DNA of 64,000 nt from Pseudomonas mosselii (lineage in GTDB: Bacteria > Pseudomonadota > Gammaproteobacteria > Pseudomonadales > Pseudomonadaceae). The notes beneath the pieces are model-generated. The model was not told the DNA's origin. It ran no database searches and saw only the letters and a list, made by a program, of their open reading frames with translations. A program made the position numbers and the translations under genes. Numbering within the stretch: position 1 is the stretch's first letter; the number at the start of each line of letters is the position of its first letter. This document shows positions 54,885 to 64,000 of the stretch, piece after piece. The stretch lies in the NCBI RefSeq assembly GCF_019823065.1, contig NZ_CP081966.1, positions 4,557,501 through 4,621,500 on the forward strand, given 5' to 3'.

Positions 54885-54914
54885 TCGCCATCGCGGGGCA
54901 AGCCCGCTCCCACA
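54851..54914. repeat. REP palindrome pair overlapping the mocR-type 3' end
   Basis: TGTGGGGGCGGGCTTGACCCGCG faces GCGGGGCAAGCCCGCTCCCACA. The first unit lies inside the coding region and supplies its stop codon. Confidence 0.85.
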
Positions 54915-54936
54915 GGCCCTGACGGGGCCAACAGGC

Positions 54937-55194
54937 TCAATTCAGCCGGCAACCCTCGCCCAAGGCACGGTACTGAAGGGTGTGCACCTGTCCTTGATGG
55001 TCCTCGTAGGTCATGGTGGCGGGCACCACTTCACAGACGTTGGGGATCGTCGACAGGCTGATCACGCGCTTGATGTCGAGGTTGGTGGAATAGTCATACT
55101 GCTCGACCACGGGTTGGGTGTCTGCGGTCTTGACCTGGTCCGCGAAGGCGAGCGAGGACATACCGACCAATGCAAGAATCAGTAAGGCTTTCAT
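54937..55194 (-). CDS. DUF2790 periplasmic protein
   Basis: The 85-residue protein has a signal peptide (MKALLILALVGMSSLAFA) and the DUF2790 pattern VVEQYDYSTNLDIKRVISL, CEVVPATMTYEDHQG and a final LGEGC. Two Cys are conserved and likely disulfide-bonded. Pseudomonas genomes carry several copies, some induced by copper. Exact role unknown. Confidence 0.88.
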   Translation of the reverse strand: MKALLILALVGMSSLAFADQVKTADTQPVVEQYDYSTNLDIKRVISLSTIPNVCEVVPATMTYEDHQGQVHTLQYRALGEGCRLN

Positions 55195-55455
55195 GGATAA
55201 CGACCTTGATGGCTATCAAGCTGATCGCGTGACTTCTGATGCCGTCAATGGCGCGGAGAAGTTGTCATCGACTGCGAAGATGACACGAAGTACCGATCCC
55301 GCTTTATCGTACTGCCGGGGGGATGAGTGAAAGTCTACTCCGCAGTCGGAATAGTTGAACCCCGGAGTCGGATATTCACCCTTGCCGGATTTGCAACAAT
55401 CTGCGACAAAGCACCGTCATTTTTCCTGCTTCTTGCAGCGCCCTACGAGCCACGC

Positions 55456-55905
55456 ATGCCGCCCCTGACCTGTACCCGCCTGCCTCCGATCCAACGCCGC
55501 CTGCTGGAGCAATTCTATCGCCAGCATGGTTCACGCATGCGCGCCGCCGGTGATGGCGAACAATGGGTGGCACGCAGCGGTGAAATCATTGGCGGGATGA
55601 ATCTGTCCCCTGTCGAGGACGGCTACTGGCTGACCGGACTGTTCGTCGCCCCGCAATGGCGTGGACAGCAGGTCGCTTCACAGCTGCTGCAAACCGCGCT
55701 GGGCGCTGCCACCACCCCGACTTGGCTGTTCTGCCATCCGGACCTGACGCCCTTCTACCAACGCCTGGCCTTCACCTCGGCCACCACGCTGCCCGAAGCC
55801 CTGGCCTCGCGCCTGGCCCGCTACCAGCGCAGCAAGCCCCTGGTGGCGCTGGTGCGGGATCAGTCGTCGGCCACGTCGAGCCCAGGGAACAGCACATCGG
55901 TATAA
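55456..55905 (+). CDS. GNAT-family acetyltransferase-like protein
   Basis: The 149-residue protein has the GNAT acetyl-CoA loop [17 protein letters not shown] and a short C-terminal strand region (PFYQRLAF). Substrate unknown. The ATG at 55456 is inferred from the domain start; the open frame extends to 55327. Its last 46 bp overlap the peptide deformylase gene on the other strand. Confidence 0.75.
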   Translation: MPPLTCTRLPPIQRRLLEQFYRQHGSRMRAAGDGEQWVARSGEIIGGMNLSPVEDGYWLTGLFVAPQWRGQQVASQLLQTALGAATTPTWLFCHPDLTPFYQRLAFTSATTLPEALASRLARYQRSKPLVALVRDQSSATSSPGNSTSV

Positions 55906-56396
55906 CCGAACTTGCTGAAGTCCTGAATGCGCGAAGGGTATAGCCGGCCGATCAGGTGATCGCACTCATGCTGCACCACCCGCGCATGAAAACCATCGGC
56001 AAAGCGGTTGATCGGGTTGCCCTGCGGGTCGATGCCCGAATAGCTGATGTGCTTGTAGCGCGGCACCACGCCACGCAGGCCCGGCACCGACAAACAGCCC
56101 TCCCAGCCATCCTCGAGCTCCGTGGCCAGCGGCGTGATCACCGGGTTGAGCAAGATGGTCCGCGGCACTGGCTCGGCGTCCGGATAGCGCTCGCTGCGCT
56201 CGAAGCCGAAGATCACCAGTTGCAGGTCGATGCCGATCTGCGGCGCGGCCAGGCCGACGCCTCCGACATGGGCCATGGTCTCGAACATGTCGTCGATCAG
56301 TTGCTCGAGCTCGGGGCTACCGAGCATGTGCTCCGGCACGGGCGGGGCGATGCGCAGCAGGCGTTCATCACCCATTTTGAGAATGTCGCGGATCAT
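55860..56396 (-). CDS. def: Peptide deformylase
   Basis: The 178-residue metalloenzyme has all three motifs: [10 protein letters not shown] (about 47-56), EGCLSVPG (metal Cys) and QHECDHLIG (HExxH-type metal site). It removes the formyl group from nascent proteins. This is probably the second deformylase, because the primary def is usually beside fmt. Its ATG overlaps the stop of the YihY gene as TGATG, indicating translational coupling. Confidence 0.92.
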   Translation of the reverse strand: MIRDILKMGDERLLRIAPPVPEHMLGSPELEQLIDDMFETMAHVGGVGLAAPQIGIDLQLVIFGFERSERYPDAEPVPRTILLNPVITPLATELEDGWEGCLSVPGLRGVVPRYKHISYSGIDPQGNPINRFADGFHARVVQHECDHLIGRLYPSRIQDFSKFGYTDVLFPGLDVADD

Positions 56397-57352
56397 CAGG
56401 TATTCGGCTCGCGGGTCTGGGGTTCGGGGGGCACCGGGTGCTCATGCCCAAGCACGGTAATACTCTGTTGCGGATTGTCTTCGGCGAACGCTTTCTCACC
56501 GGGGTTCTTGCCCTCGGCGGACATGTGCTCGATCACCGCGTTCATCTCGGCCCCGAGCAGCAGTACGGCGGCTGAGATGTAGAAGTACAGCAGCAACACG
56601 ATGATCGCCCCGATACTGCCATACATGGCGTTGTAGTCGGCAAAGGTCTTCACGTAGTAGGCAAAGCCCAGCGACGCAACGATCCACACCACCACCGCCA
56701 GCACCGAGCCTGGGGTGATGAAGCGGAATTTCTGCTTCACATCGGGCATCACGTAGTAGATCAGCGCCACCGCCACCATCATCAGGATGATGATCGCCGG
56801 CCAACGCAGGATGGTCCAGACGACCACCACCGCCTCCTCCAGCCCCACCTGGGAGGCGATCCACTCCATGACCTGCGGCCCCAGCACCATCAACGCGGCG
56901 GCCGCCAGGAGCATGCCGGCGATGCCGACGGTGTAGATGATCGACAGTGGGATGCGCTTCCACACCGGCCGCCCTTCAGGCACGTCGTAGGCGGCGTTCA
57001 TCGCGCTCATCATCAGGCGCACCCCCGCCGAGGCGGTCCACAGGGCGATTACGATACCCACCGACAGCAATCCGCCCTTGGACTGCTGCAACTGGTCGAT
57101 CACCGGGTTGACCTGCTCCAGGGCCTGGGGCGGCAGCACCAGCTCGGACTGCAGGCGCAGCCAGGAGAAGAAGTCAGGCAGGTGCAGGAAACCGATCAGG
57201 GCGATCAGGAACAGCAGGAACGGGAACAGCGAAAACAGCATCTGGTAGGCCAGCGCGGAAGCATAGGTGGACATCTCGTCGTCAATGAATTCCTTGACGG
57301 TGCGCACCAGCACGCGGTGCAGGGGCAGACCGCGCAGGTCGGGGAAAATCAT
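56396..57352 (-). CDS. YihY/BrkB-family inner-membrane protein
   Basis: The 318-residue protein has six membrane helices and the family pattern [19 protein letters not shown] near the start and [28 protein letters not shown] near the end. The C-terminal tail is hydrophilic. Once misnamed RNase BN; the true function is unknown. The ATG at 57352 has AAAGGAGA upstream. Confidence 0.88.
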   Translation of the reverse strand: MIFPDLRGLPLHRVLVRTVKEFIDDEMSTYASALAYQMLFSLFPFLLFLIALIGFLHLPDFFSWLRLQSELVLPPQALEQVNPVIDQLQQSKGGLLSVGIVIALWTASAGVRLMMSAMNAAYDVPEGRPVWKRIPLSIIYTVGIAGMLLAAAALMVLGPQVMEWIASQVGLEEAVVVVWTILRWPAIIILMMVAVALIYYVMPDVKQKFRFITPGSVLAVVVWIVASLGFAYYVKTFADYNAMYGSIGAIIVLLLYFYISAAVLLLGAEMNAVIEHMSAEGKNPGEKAFAEDNPQQSITVLGHEHPVPPEPQTREPNT

Positions 57353-57454
57353 AGCGTCTCCTTTCGCCGCTTGATCGGGGTGGCATAGCACCAAGTCTAA
57401 TAGACCAGGCGGCGGGCGTGCTGTTCGCTGGCGCGTTGCCGAACGCACAAAGCA

Positions 57455-57505
57455 ATCGCGGGGCAAGTGCGCTCCCACCGGATGAGCGCGCACTGCCCCG
57501 CGACA
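57455..57505. repeat. REP-like inverted repeat
   Basis: TCGCGGGGCAAGTGCGCTCCCAC is partly mirrored by GCGCGCACTGCCCCGCGA, a degenerate REP pair between the YihY gene and the CsbD gene. Confidence 0.6.
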
Positions 57506-57517
57506 TTACCACTGCGA

Positions 57518-57697
57518 TCAAGGCTTCTTCACGGCATCCTTGACCTTGCCCACGGCCTGCTGCGCCTCGCCCTTCAGCTCCTGGGCCTTGCCCTCGGCGC
57601 GCAGCTTGTCGTTGTCGGTCACCTTGCCGACGCCCTGCTTGATGTTGCCCACGGCCTCATTGGCCAGGCCTTTCGCTTTATCCTTGGTGCCACTCAT
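57518..57697 (-). CDS. CsbD-family stress protein
   Basis: The 59-residue hydrophilic protein starts [20 protein letters not shown] and repeats K/A/E/G-rich heptads ([20 protein letters not shown], then [13 protein letters not shown]). This matches CsbD proteins, which in other bacteria are induced by general stress. AAGGAGA lies seven bases before the ATG. It is a single gene. Confidence 0.88.
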   Translation of the reverse strand: MSGTKDKAKGLANEAVGNIKQGVGKVTDNDKLRAEGKAQELKGEAQQAVGKVKDAVKKP

Positions 57698-57909
57698 GGG
57701 ATGTCTCCTTGCCGAAAAGACACGGAAAATCGTGTCGACACCTGATCGACCCTAGGTCATCGGCAAGAGTTTCAATTAGTTCGCCTGGACCCGGCCCAAC
57801 GGTTCAAAGCGTTCCCCGCGGGCGCGGCGGCATGCCGATGCGACTTGCCCCGCGATGAGCCCACCCGCACAATACCAGGCCAATCTAGCGTCAACCCGCA
57901 GGAACCTGC

Positions 57910-58290
57910 ATGAAACTCGACAAACCCACCGCCATCGCTCGGCGCAACGAAGCGCTGAACCGGCCGGTGCTCAACCGCGACAACACCCTGTTTGCCATCC
58001 TCGACAAAAAGCGCAACCTGTGGTGGTTCGAGGTGCCTGTGGCGCTGCTGCGCAAAGGTCAGCCCGACTGGGTCAACCTGCTGCTGCATACCCCGGAGAC
58101 CGATGAACTGCAGCACCTGAAAGTGCCGACCAACTTCCTGCGCGCTCACCAGGAGCAGATGGAAGTGCGCAACGCCGGCAAGCGCCGCTCGACCATCAGC
58201 CTGGCCCTGAGCGCCGACCGCGACTCGCTGCTGCGCGACAGCCGCCCGGGTGGCGAGCAGCTGGACTTCAGCACCTTCGTGCAGGCCTGA
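57910..58290 (+). CDS. Conserved hypothetical protein
   Basis: The 126-residue soluble protein contains NRDNTLFAILDKKRNLWWFEVPVALL, a strand-rich segment with paired Trp, and a basic middle (NAGKRRSTISLAL). CAGGAA lies upstream of the ATG. No family name recognised. Its stop abuts the stop of the cvfB gene on the other strand. Confidence 0.75.
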   Translation: MKLDKPTAIARRNEALNRPVLNRDNTLFAILDKKRNLWWFEVPVALLRKGQPDWVNLLLHTPETDELQHLKVPTNFLRAHQEQMEVRNAGKRRSTISLALSADRDSLLRDSRPGGEQLDFSTFVQA

Positions 58291-59127
58291 TCAGGCCCGC
58301 TCGATGCGATCGTCATGGATGACGATCCGGCCCTGCTTGAACAGTGCGCCGATGGCTTTCTTGAAGTTGCCCTTGCTGACATTGAACATCTGGCTGATCA
58401 GCGCCGGATCGCTCTTGTCGCACACCGCCAGCACACCGCCATTGGCCTCCAGACGCTGCATGATCTGCTCGGGCAAGCCGTCGGCCAGGGCCTGGCCCAC
58501 CGGCTGCAGGCTCAGGGCGATCTTGCCGTCGGCGCGCACTTCCTTGATGAAGCCCTTCTCGTGCATGCCTGAACGCAGGAACTTGAACACTTCGTTCTTG
58601 TGGATCAGGCCCCAGTGGCGATTGTTGATGATCGCCTTGAAGCCCATCGGCGTCTCGCCGGCCACCAGCAGCTCCACCGGCTGGCCGACCTGGTAGTCCA
58701 CCGGGGTGCGGTCGAGGTAGCGGTCCAGCTTGGCGGTGGCGGTGATGCGCCGGGTGCGCTTGTCCAGATAGGCGTGGACCACGCAGTAGTCACCGATCTT
58801 CAGTGGCCGGGACTCCTCCGAGTAGGGCATCAGCAGGTCCTTGGACAGGCCCCAGTCGAGGAAGATGCCCGCGCCGTTGATGTCCTTGACCTTGAGGCTG
58901 GCGAACTCGCCCACCTGCATCTTCGGCTTTTCGGTGGTGGCGATCAGCTGGTCCTCGCTGTCGAGGTAGATGAACACGTTGAGCCAGTCGTCCAGTTCGA
59001 GCTCGGCATCCTTGGGGAAGTAGCGCCTTGGCAGGAGGATTTCGCCGTCGGCGCCGCCGTCCAGGTACAGGCCAAATTCCACGTGTTTCACGATTTGCAA
59101 ACTGTTGTAACGCCCAAGCAGAGCCAT
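58291..59127 (-). CDS. cvfB: CvfB-like S1-domain RNA-binding protein
   Basis: The 278-residue protein has tandem S1-type beta-barrels. The first starts NSLQIVKHVEFGLYLDGG, the second contains VKDINGAGIFLDWGLSKDLLMP and the third covers HEKGFIKEVRADGKIALSL. A C-terminal winged helix (ISQMFNVSKGNFKKAIGALFKQ) follows. This is the CvfB/YitL layout, an RNA-binding virulence regulator in Staphylococcus. The start at 59127 is supported by the family N-terminus. Confidence 0.87.
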   Translation of the reverse strand: MALLGRYNSLQIVKHVEFGLYLDGGADGEILLPRRYFPKDAELELDDWLNVFIYLDSEDQLIATTEKPKMQVGEFASLKVKDINGAGIFLDWGLSKDLLMPYSEESRPLKIGDYCVVHAYLDKRTRRITATAKLDRYLDRTPVDYQVGQPVELLVAGETPMGFKAIINNRHWGLIHKNEVFKFLRSGMHEKGFIKEVRADGKIALSLQPVGQALADGLPEQIMQRLEANGGVLAVCDKSDPALISQMFNVSKGNFKKAIGALFKQGRIVIHDDRIERA

Positions 59128-59257
59128 TTCCGAAGATCCTCAAGACAAGGCGGCTATTCTAACACTTGACCCGCCCGTCCGCCCGAGCGCGCATGCGCCG
59201 GAACCCTCGGGCCCACCTTGCGTCCACCGCCTGTCCAGCCTGTGCAAGGATTCGCTC

Positions 59258-60118
59258 ATGCCCCGACGCCTGATCCACGCCCTACTGCTCGTCATTGGCT
59301 TCGCCCTGGCCCTTGTGGCTTGCAGCCGCATCGACCTGGCCTACCGCAACCTCGACCGCCTGGTGCCCTGGTCGCTTGGCGATTACCTGGACATGAACCG
59401 CGAGCAGAAACAGTTGCTCGACGAACGGCTTAAGCAACAACTGGCCTGGCACTGCAAAACACAGCTGCCCGGCTACCTCGACTGGCTCGACCGGGTGCGG
59501 CTGATGGTGGCCGACGACGCGGTCACCGACCAGGCCCTGGAACAACGCACCCTCGAAGCCCGCCAGGCCATCGGCCGGGTGGCCACGGCGATCACCCCCT
59601 CAGCCAGCGAACTGCTGCGCGGGATGAGCGACGACCAGGTCGCCGAAATGCGCCAGGCGTTTCGTGCCGACATCAGCAAGCGTCGCAAGACCTATGACGA
59701 AACCCCGCTGCCCAAACAGATCGAACAGCGCGCCGCGCGCATGCAGAAACGCCTGGAACCCTGGCTGGGTGAGCTCAGCGCCCAGCAACGCTTGCGGGTG
59801 ATGAGCTGGTCCCAGGCCCTGGGCGACCAGAACCGCCAGTCGATCGCCAATCGCGCGCACTGGCAGCAGCAACTGGTGCTGACAATGGACCAGCGCGCCA
59901 CACCGGGCTTCGAAGCGCGCCTGGCGCAACTGCTGCAACGCAAGGAGAGCCTGTGGACGGCGGAGTACCGCCAGGCCTATGAGAACAGCGAACAGCAGGC
60001 GCGCAGCCTGCTGATCGACCTGATGAGGCAGAGCAGCCCTGCGCAGAAACAGTTCCTGCAGCAGCGCCTGAGCAAGGTGCGGGCGGATTTCAGTGAGCTC
60101 AAGTGCCTGAAAGGTTAA
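59258..60118 (+). CDS. DUF6279-type lipoprotein
   Basis: The 286-residue protein has a lipoprotein signal ending LALVAC (lipidated Cys at about 22). A long helical domain follows, opening with the conserved RIDLAYRNLDRLVPWSLGDYL and containing many Gln/Arg-rich helices. This pattern fits the DUF6279 lipoproteins of gamma-proteobacteria. Function unknown. A weak AAGGA precedes the ATG by about 10 bases. Confidence 0.83.
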   Translation: MPRRLIHALLLVIGFALALVACSRIDLAYRNLDRLVPWSLGDYLDMNREQKQLLDERLKQQLAWHCKTQLPGYLDWLDRVRLMVADDAVTDQALEQRTLEARQAIGRVATAITPSASELLRGMSDDQVAEMRQAFRADISKRRKTYDETPLPKQIEQRAARMQKRLEPWLGELSAQQRLRVMSWSQALGDQNRQSIANRAHWQQQLVLTMDQRATPGFEARLAQLLQRKESLWTAEYRQAYENSEQQARSLLIDLMRQSSPAQKQFLQQRLSKVRADFSELKCLKG

Positions 60119-60168
60119 AGCTGGCCGGACTGCTCGAGCCATACGCATTTCCCGCGTAGGCGCGCCAG

Positions 60169-61884
60169 TCAGCGCCCCTTGCGTCGATACGGGAACACAT
60201 CGATCACCTTCCCCGCCCGGATCGTCTCCTGCAGGTCCTTCCAGTAGTCGGCGTCATACAGCTCGCCGTGCAGACGACTGAACAAACGGCGCTGACCCAT
60301 ATCGGCGAACAGGAACGGCGGAAACTCCTCGGGGAACACGTCATGCGGCCCGATCGAGTACCACGGCTCGCCCGACATCTCGTCTTCGGGGTAGCGCGGC
60401 GGTGGAATATGGCGGAAGTTGACCTCGGTAAGGAAGCTGATCTCGTCGTAGTCATAGAACACTACCCGGCCATGGCGGGTGACGCCGAAGTTCTTCAGCA
60501 GCATGTCGCCGGGGAAGATGTTCGCCGCCGCCAGCTGCTTGATCGCCAGCCCATAGTCTTCCAGCGCCTCCAGCACCTGGGCTTCGCTGGCCTGTTCGAG
60601 GTAGAGGTTGAGCGGGGTCATGCGCCGTTCGGTCCAGCAGTGGCGGATCAGTACCGTGTCCCCTTCCAGCGCCACGGTGGAGGGCGCCACTTCCAGCAGC
60701 TCGGCGAGGCAGTCGGGATCGAACTTGACGCGGGGGAAGCGAAAATCGGCGAACTCCTGGGTGTCAGCCATTCGCCCGACACGGTCCACGCTCTTCACCA
60801 GGCGGTACTTCTCGATCACCGTGGCACGGTCGACGGTCTTGGACGGCGAAAAGCGGTCCTTGATGATCTTGAACACCGTGTTGAAGCCCGGCAGGGTAAA
60901 CACACTCATCACCATCCCGCGCACCCCCGGCGCCATGATGAAGCGGTCGTCGCTGTTGGCCAGGTGGTTGATCAGTGCGCGGTAGAACTCTGACTTGCCG
61001 TGCTTGTAGAAGCCGATCGAGGTGTACAGCTCGGCGATATGCTTGCCCGGCAGGATGCGCTTGAGAAAGTTGACGAACTCCGCCGGCACCGGCACATCGA
61101 CCATGAAGTACGAGCGGGTGAAGGAAAAGATGATCGACACCTCCGCCTCGTCGGTGATCAGCGTATCGGCCTCGATGCCGTGGTCTTCACGGTGCAGCAG
61201 CGGGATCACCAGCGGCCACTGTTCGTCGGGGGTGTACAGGCGCCCGACCAGGTAGGCCCCCTTGTTGCGGTAGAGCACCGGCGTGAACAGCTCCGCCGCC
61301 AGCGCCGGGTCCTTGCACACCCAGTCGGGCAGGCATTCACGCAGTTGGTCCTGCAACCGCGACAGGTCGCCCTCCAGGTTTGCGTAGGGCACGTCAAAAC
61401 CGTAATCGGCGAAGATGGCCCGCAGCAATCCCTTCAATCCACCGTCCAGCGCATAGGTGCGGGTCTGCGCCGCGCGTTCGTGGCCACGCATGGACGGGCG
61501 GGTGGTGTGGATGAACATGCAGCCGTCGCTGATCTGCTCATGGCTGAACAGGCTGCAGAACAGCGAGTTGTACCAGGTCTCGGACAGTTCATCGTCCAGC
61601 CGTGGGTCGATCAGGCGGATGTAGGCGCTCTTCACCAACGGCCACTGCTCCACGTCCAGCAGCTGGGAGGCTTCGAAGCCCTGGCGCAGCCAGCCGTTGA
61701 CCTCGGCGACCTTCTCTTCGTAGAGGTTGATCCGCGCCGCCGCTGCACGCTGGATGTCCTGCCAGCGTGCCTGCTCGAAGCGTTCGCGGGCACCGAGGGT
61801 TATCCGGCGAAAATGCTCTCGGTAGTCGTCGAAGCCATCGAGGATCATCCGGGCGATGTCAGCGGCGGGCCAGGGTTGGGTCAT
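60169..61884 (-). CDS. aceK: Isocitrate dehydrogenase kinase/phosphatase
   Basis: The 571-residue protein covers the full AceK length. It includes the ATP-binding region around [21 protein letters not shown] and the catalytic segment [26 protein letters not shown]. AceK phosphorylates and dephosphorylates Icd, diverting carbon into the glyoxylate shunt during growth on acetate or fatty acids, which suits the fadD and phaJ genes nearby. The ATG at 61884 begins the conserved N-terminus [15 protein letters not shown]; the longer open frame is not supported. Confidence 0.93.
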   Translation of the reverse strand: MTQPWPAADIARMILDGFDDYREHFRRITLGARERFEQARWQDIQRAAAARINLYEEKVAEVNGWLRQGFEASQLLDVEQWPLVKSAYIRLIDPRLDDELSETWYNSLFCSLFSHEQISDGCMFIHTTRPSMRGHERAAQTRTYALDGGLKGLLRAIFADYGFDVPYANLEGDLSRLQDQLRECLPDWVCKDPALAAELFTPVLYRNKGAYLVGRLYTPDEQWPLVIPLLHREDHGIEADTLITDEAEVSIIFSFTRSYFMVDVPVPAEFVNFLKRILPGKHIAELYTSIGFYKHGKSEFYRALINHLANSDDRFIMAPGVRGMVMSVFTLPGFNTVFKIIKDRFSPSKTVDRATVIEKYRLVKSVDRVGRMADTQEFADFRFPRVKFDPDCLAELLEVAPSTVALEGDTVLIRHCWTERRMTPLNLYLEQASEAQVLEALEDYGLAIKQLAAANIFPGDMLLKNFGVTRHGRVVFYDYDEISFLTEVNFRHIPPPRYPEDEMSGEPWYSIGPHDVFPEEFPPFLFADMGQRRLFSRLHGELYDADYWKDLQETIRAGKVIDVFPYRRKGR

Positions 61885-62017
61885 GCGCGGGATCTCAAGG
61901 TGGGTGGCGTTAGACAGCTTAGTCGTCCGCAAGCGGCTCACACAGCAAGAAAGCACAAGAATCCCGGTTGCCCACTGACGTAGACTCGCGCACTGCCCCC
62001 AACGCCGGAGACCCCCC

Positions 62018-62917
62018 GTGAGCCCCATCGCCCTTGCCCGCCTGCTGACCCTTGCCGCCGTCTGGGGCGCCAGTTTTCTGTTCATGCGCATCATCGCCCC
62101 GGAGCTTGGCACCGTGCCGACCGCCTTCTTTCGCGTGTCGATCGCCTGCCTGGGGTTGATGGCCATACTCGCCGCCGCCCGCGTGCGCTGGAACTTCGAA
62201 GGCAAGCTGGGCGCCTGCCTGGTGCTGGGCATGATCAATTCCGGTATTCCAGCGACGTTCTACTCGGTGGCGGCGCAGGTGCTGCCGGCCGGCTACTCGG
62301 CGATCTTCAACGCCACCACGCCGCTGATGGGCGTGCTGATCGGCACCTTGTTCTTCCGCGAGGCGATGACCCTGCCCAAGCTCTGCGGGATCTTCCTCGG
62401 CCTGTTCGGCGTCGGCATTCTCAGCGGCGCCGGACCGGTGGCGCTGGACATGGCCCTGGTGCAAGGCGCCCTGGCGTGCCTGGCGGCGACCACCTGCTAC
62501 GGTTTCGCGGGATTCCTGGCACGACGCTGGGTGGGAACGCTGGACAGTCGCCTGTCAGCCCTGGGCAGCATGCTCGGCGCCACCCTGCTGTTGAGCCCGC
62601 TGTTCGCCTGGAGCGCGCTGACCCAACCGCCGGCCAGTTGGGGCGGCTGGCAGGTGTGGCTGTCGCTGCTGGGCCTGGGGCTGCTGTGTACGGCGTTCGC
62701 CTACATCCTGTACTTCCGCTTGCTGAACGAAATCGGGCCGGTCAAGGCCAGTACCGTGACCTTCCTGATCCCGGTGTTCGGCGTGCTGTGGGGGGCGTGG
62801 CTGCTGGATGAGCCGCTGTCGATGGCGCACCTGTACGGCGGCCTGCTGATCGGCGCGGCACTCTGGCTGGTGCTGCGTCCTGTGGGAGCAGCCTTGCGTC
62901 GCGAAGGGGCCGCATAG
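62018..62917 (+). CDS. EamA-family (DMT) transporter
   Basis: The 299-residue protein has ten hydrophobic segments in two EamA halves ([19 protein letters not shown]; the second begins after about residue 150). The GTG start has GGAG eight bases upstream. The last residues ([11 protein letters not shown]) are read from a REP-like TGTGGGAGCAGCCTTGCGTCGCG sequence, so the C-terminus is strain-variable. Substrate unknown. Confidence 0.85.
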   Translation: MSPIALARLLTLAAVWGASFLFMRIIAPELGTVPTAFFRVSIACLGLMAILAAARVRWNFEGKLGACLVLGMINSGIPATFYSVAAQVLPAGYSAIFNATTPLMGVLIGTLFFREAMTLPKLCGIFLGLFGVGILSGAGPVALDMALVQGALACLAATTCYGFAGFLARRWVGTLDSRLSALGSMLGATLLLSPLFAWSALTQPPASWGGWQVWLSLLGLGLLCTAFAYILYFRLLNEIGPVKASTVTFLIPVFGVLWGAWLLDEPLSMAHLYGGLLIGAALWLVLRPVGAALRREGAA

Positions 62918-62932
62918 CAGCCCCCCTTTGGC

Positions 62933-63814
62933 TCAGGCTTCAGCCGCACGCAACGCCGGCTTGCGGAACACGAACAGCAGCCCGATCACGATCAACCCCA
63001 TTCCCAGCAGGCTGAGCGGCGCCAGGCGGTTACCGAAGATGGCGAAATCCATCACCGCCGTCACCGCCGGCACCAGGTAGAACAGGCTGGTGACATTGAC
63101 CAGGTTGCCACGGGCGATCAGCCGGTACAGCAGCAGCGTGGCCAGCAGCGAAACCACCAGCCCCATCCACAGCAGCGCGCCGACGAAGTTGGCGTTCCAC
63201 TCGACATGCAACGGCTGGAACGGGGCAAACAGCGCGCACAGGGCAAATCCGGCCAGATACTGCAGCGGCAATGTGCCCATCGGGTTGTCGGTGATGCGCT
63301 TCTGCAGGATAGAGCCGAAGGTCATGCTGGCCAGCGCCAGCAAGGCGAACAGCATGCCCGCCAGGGACACCCCGCCAAGGTTGATGCCTTGGTAGACCAC
63401 CATCACCAGGCCGCCAAGCCCCAGGCCCAGGCCGAACAGCCGGCTCCAGGAACGCTGGTGCTCCATCAGCACCACGGTAAGGATCGGCTGCACGCCCATG
63501 ACCGTGGCCATGACGCCGGGGGTGACATGGGTATCAAGCGCCAGCAGGTAGAAGATCTGGTAGGCGCCCAGCAGCACGCAGCCAGTCCCCAGGGCGCGGA
63601 CAATGCCGCCCCGAGTACCTGGCCAGCGCAAGCCGAGTAAAGGACCGATCAGCAACAGACCAAAAAGCGCCAAGGCCGAACGCAGCAGCAGGAAGGCGAA
63701 AGGACTGGCCTGGGCCAGGCCGAGCTTGGAAACGATCGCCCCGCTGCTCCACAGCAGGACGAACAGGCTGGTAGTGGCCGCCGAGGCCACGGATGCTTTG
63801 TTGAAAACAGACAT
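62933..63814 (-). CDS. EamA-family (DMT) transporter
   Basis: The 293-residue protein has ten hydrophobic segments. The first (TTSLFVLLWSSGAIVSKLGL) and the EHQRSWSRLFGLGLGLGGL stretch are typical of the family. The ATG at 63814 has AGGTGG six bases upstream; one eight codons earlier is less likely. It is convergent with the neighbouring EamA gene, 15 bp apart. Beyond its start (63815-64000) I see no further gene, only a small GC hairpin near 63955. Confidence 0.85.
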   Translation of the reverse strand: MSVFNKASVASAATTSLFVLLWSSGAIVSKLGLAQASPFAFLLLRSALALFGLLLIGPLLGLRWPGTRGGIVRALGTGCVLLGAYQIFYLLALDTHVTPGVMATVMGVQPILTVVLMEHQRSWSRLFGLGLGLGGLVMVVYQGINLGGVSLAGMLFALLALASMTFGSILQKRITDNPMGTLPLQYLAGFALCALFAPFQPLHVEWNANFVGALLWMGLVVSLLATLLLYRLIARGNLVNVTSLFYLVPAVTAVMDFAIFGNRLAPLSLLGMGLIVIGLLFVFRKPALRAAEA

Positions 63815-64000
63815 GTATTGCCACCTGTATACGGGCAAATGAACCGTACGGAGGACCTATCGCGTCTTGCGGGGATAGCCGACCGTGTTCAGTAGGTTGC
63901 GAGTGCGGTGGGGAGCGGCCAGCGGCCGATCAGCCCAGCACCACGACTGCGCAAGGAGGCGGAGCTACGCCGCCTACGACGCCACTGACAGGTGGTGGGG

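Noticed and set aside
63815..64000. Possible gene at the right edge
   Set aside because: No frame with a start site or motif could be supported; only a small GC hairpin was seen near 63955.

Overview
The window is a GC-rich Pseudomonas chromosome segment, most probably from the Pseudomonas putida group. The basis is gene order and content recalled from that group: aer / LysR / ureohydrolase / Na+:solute symporter, a PA1414-type small gene, puuA-puuB, fadD1-fadD2 with phaJ4, hrpA beside a PA3286-like FabH, and aceK. P. putida-type REP palindromes (GTGGGAGCGGGCTTGCCCCGCG and TGTAGGAGCGG families) sit between many genes. No tRNA, rRNA or CRISPR array was found.

Layout. 0-9 kb: an aerotaxis-type receptor, a guanidino-compound utilisation set (gbuR, gbuA, symporter), a 42-residue PA1414-like gene with an Anr box upstream, a LysR/MFS divergent pair and an EamA exporter. 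9-16.2 kb: a decayed contact-dependent inhibition (cdi) locus. It holds an IS5-family element, a toxin/immunity pair, a CdiA body fragment, three orphan immunity-like genes, a truncated IS256-family transposase and a cdiB signal-peptide stub. The pieces between the toxin pair and the IS256 remnant are separated by five copies of a 99-123 bp palindrome. 16.3-20.1 kb: a small exported protein, a BrnT/BrnA toxin-antitoxin pair, a DEAD-box helicase and an MscS-type channel.

20.3-25.6 kb: the most notable functional unit is a four-gene operon with a LysR gene facing it. It encodes a fosmidomycin-resistance-like MFS exporter, a class I/II aminotransferase, a haem-oxygenase-like diiron oxidase (HDO) and phosphoenolpyruvate mutase. 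This is the signature of phosphonate natural-product biosynthesis. No phosphonopyruvate decarboxylase is present, so the inferred route is PEP to phosphonopyruvate to phosphonoalanine, then an oxidation by the HDO, then export.

25.7-64 kb: mostly core genome. It contains azoR, a LysR / hydrolase / cyclophilin / ABC exporter run, a FemAB-like protein, a porin, a FabH2-like synthase, hrpA, the gamma-glutamylputrescine genes puuAB, two tandem acyl-CoA ligases, a lipase and PhaJ-type hydratase, an ECF42 sigma/YciI/NTF2 cluster, an AAC(6')-like acetyltransferase, a LysE exporter, a threonine dehydratase divergent from a MocR regulator, peptide deformylase coupled to a YihY protein, a CsbD protein, CvfB, AceK and two EamA exporters.

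All function calls come from reading motifs and recalled family knowledge; no database search was run.
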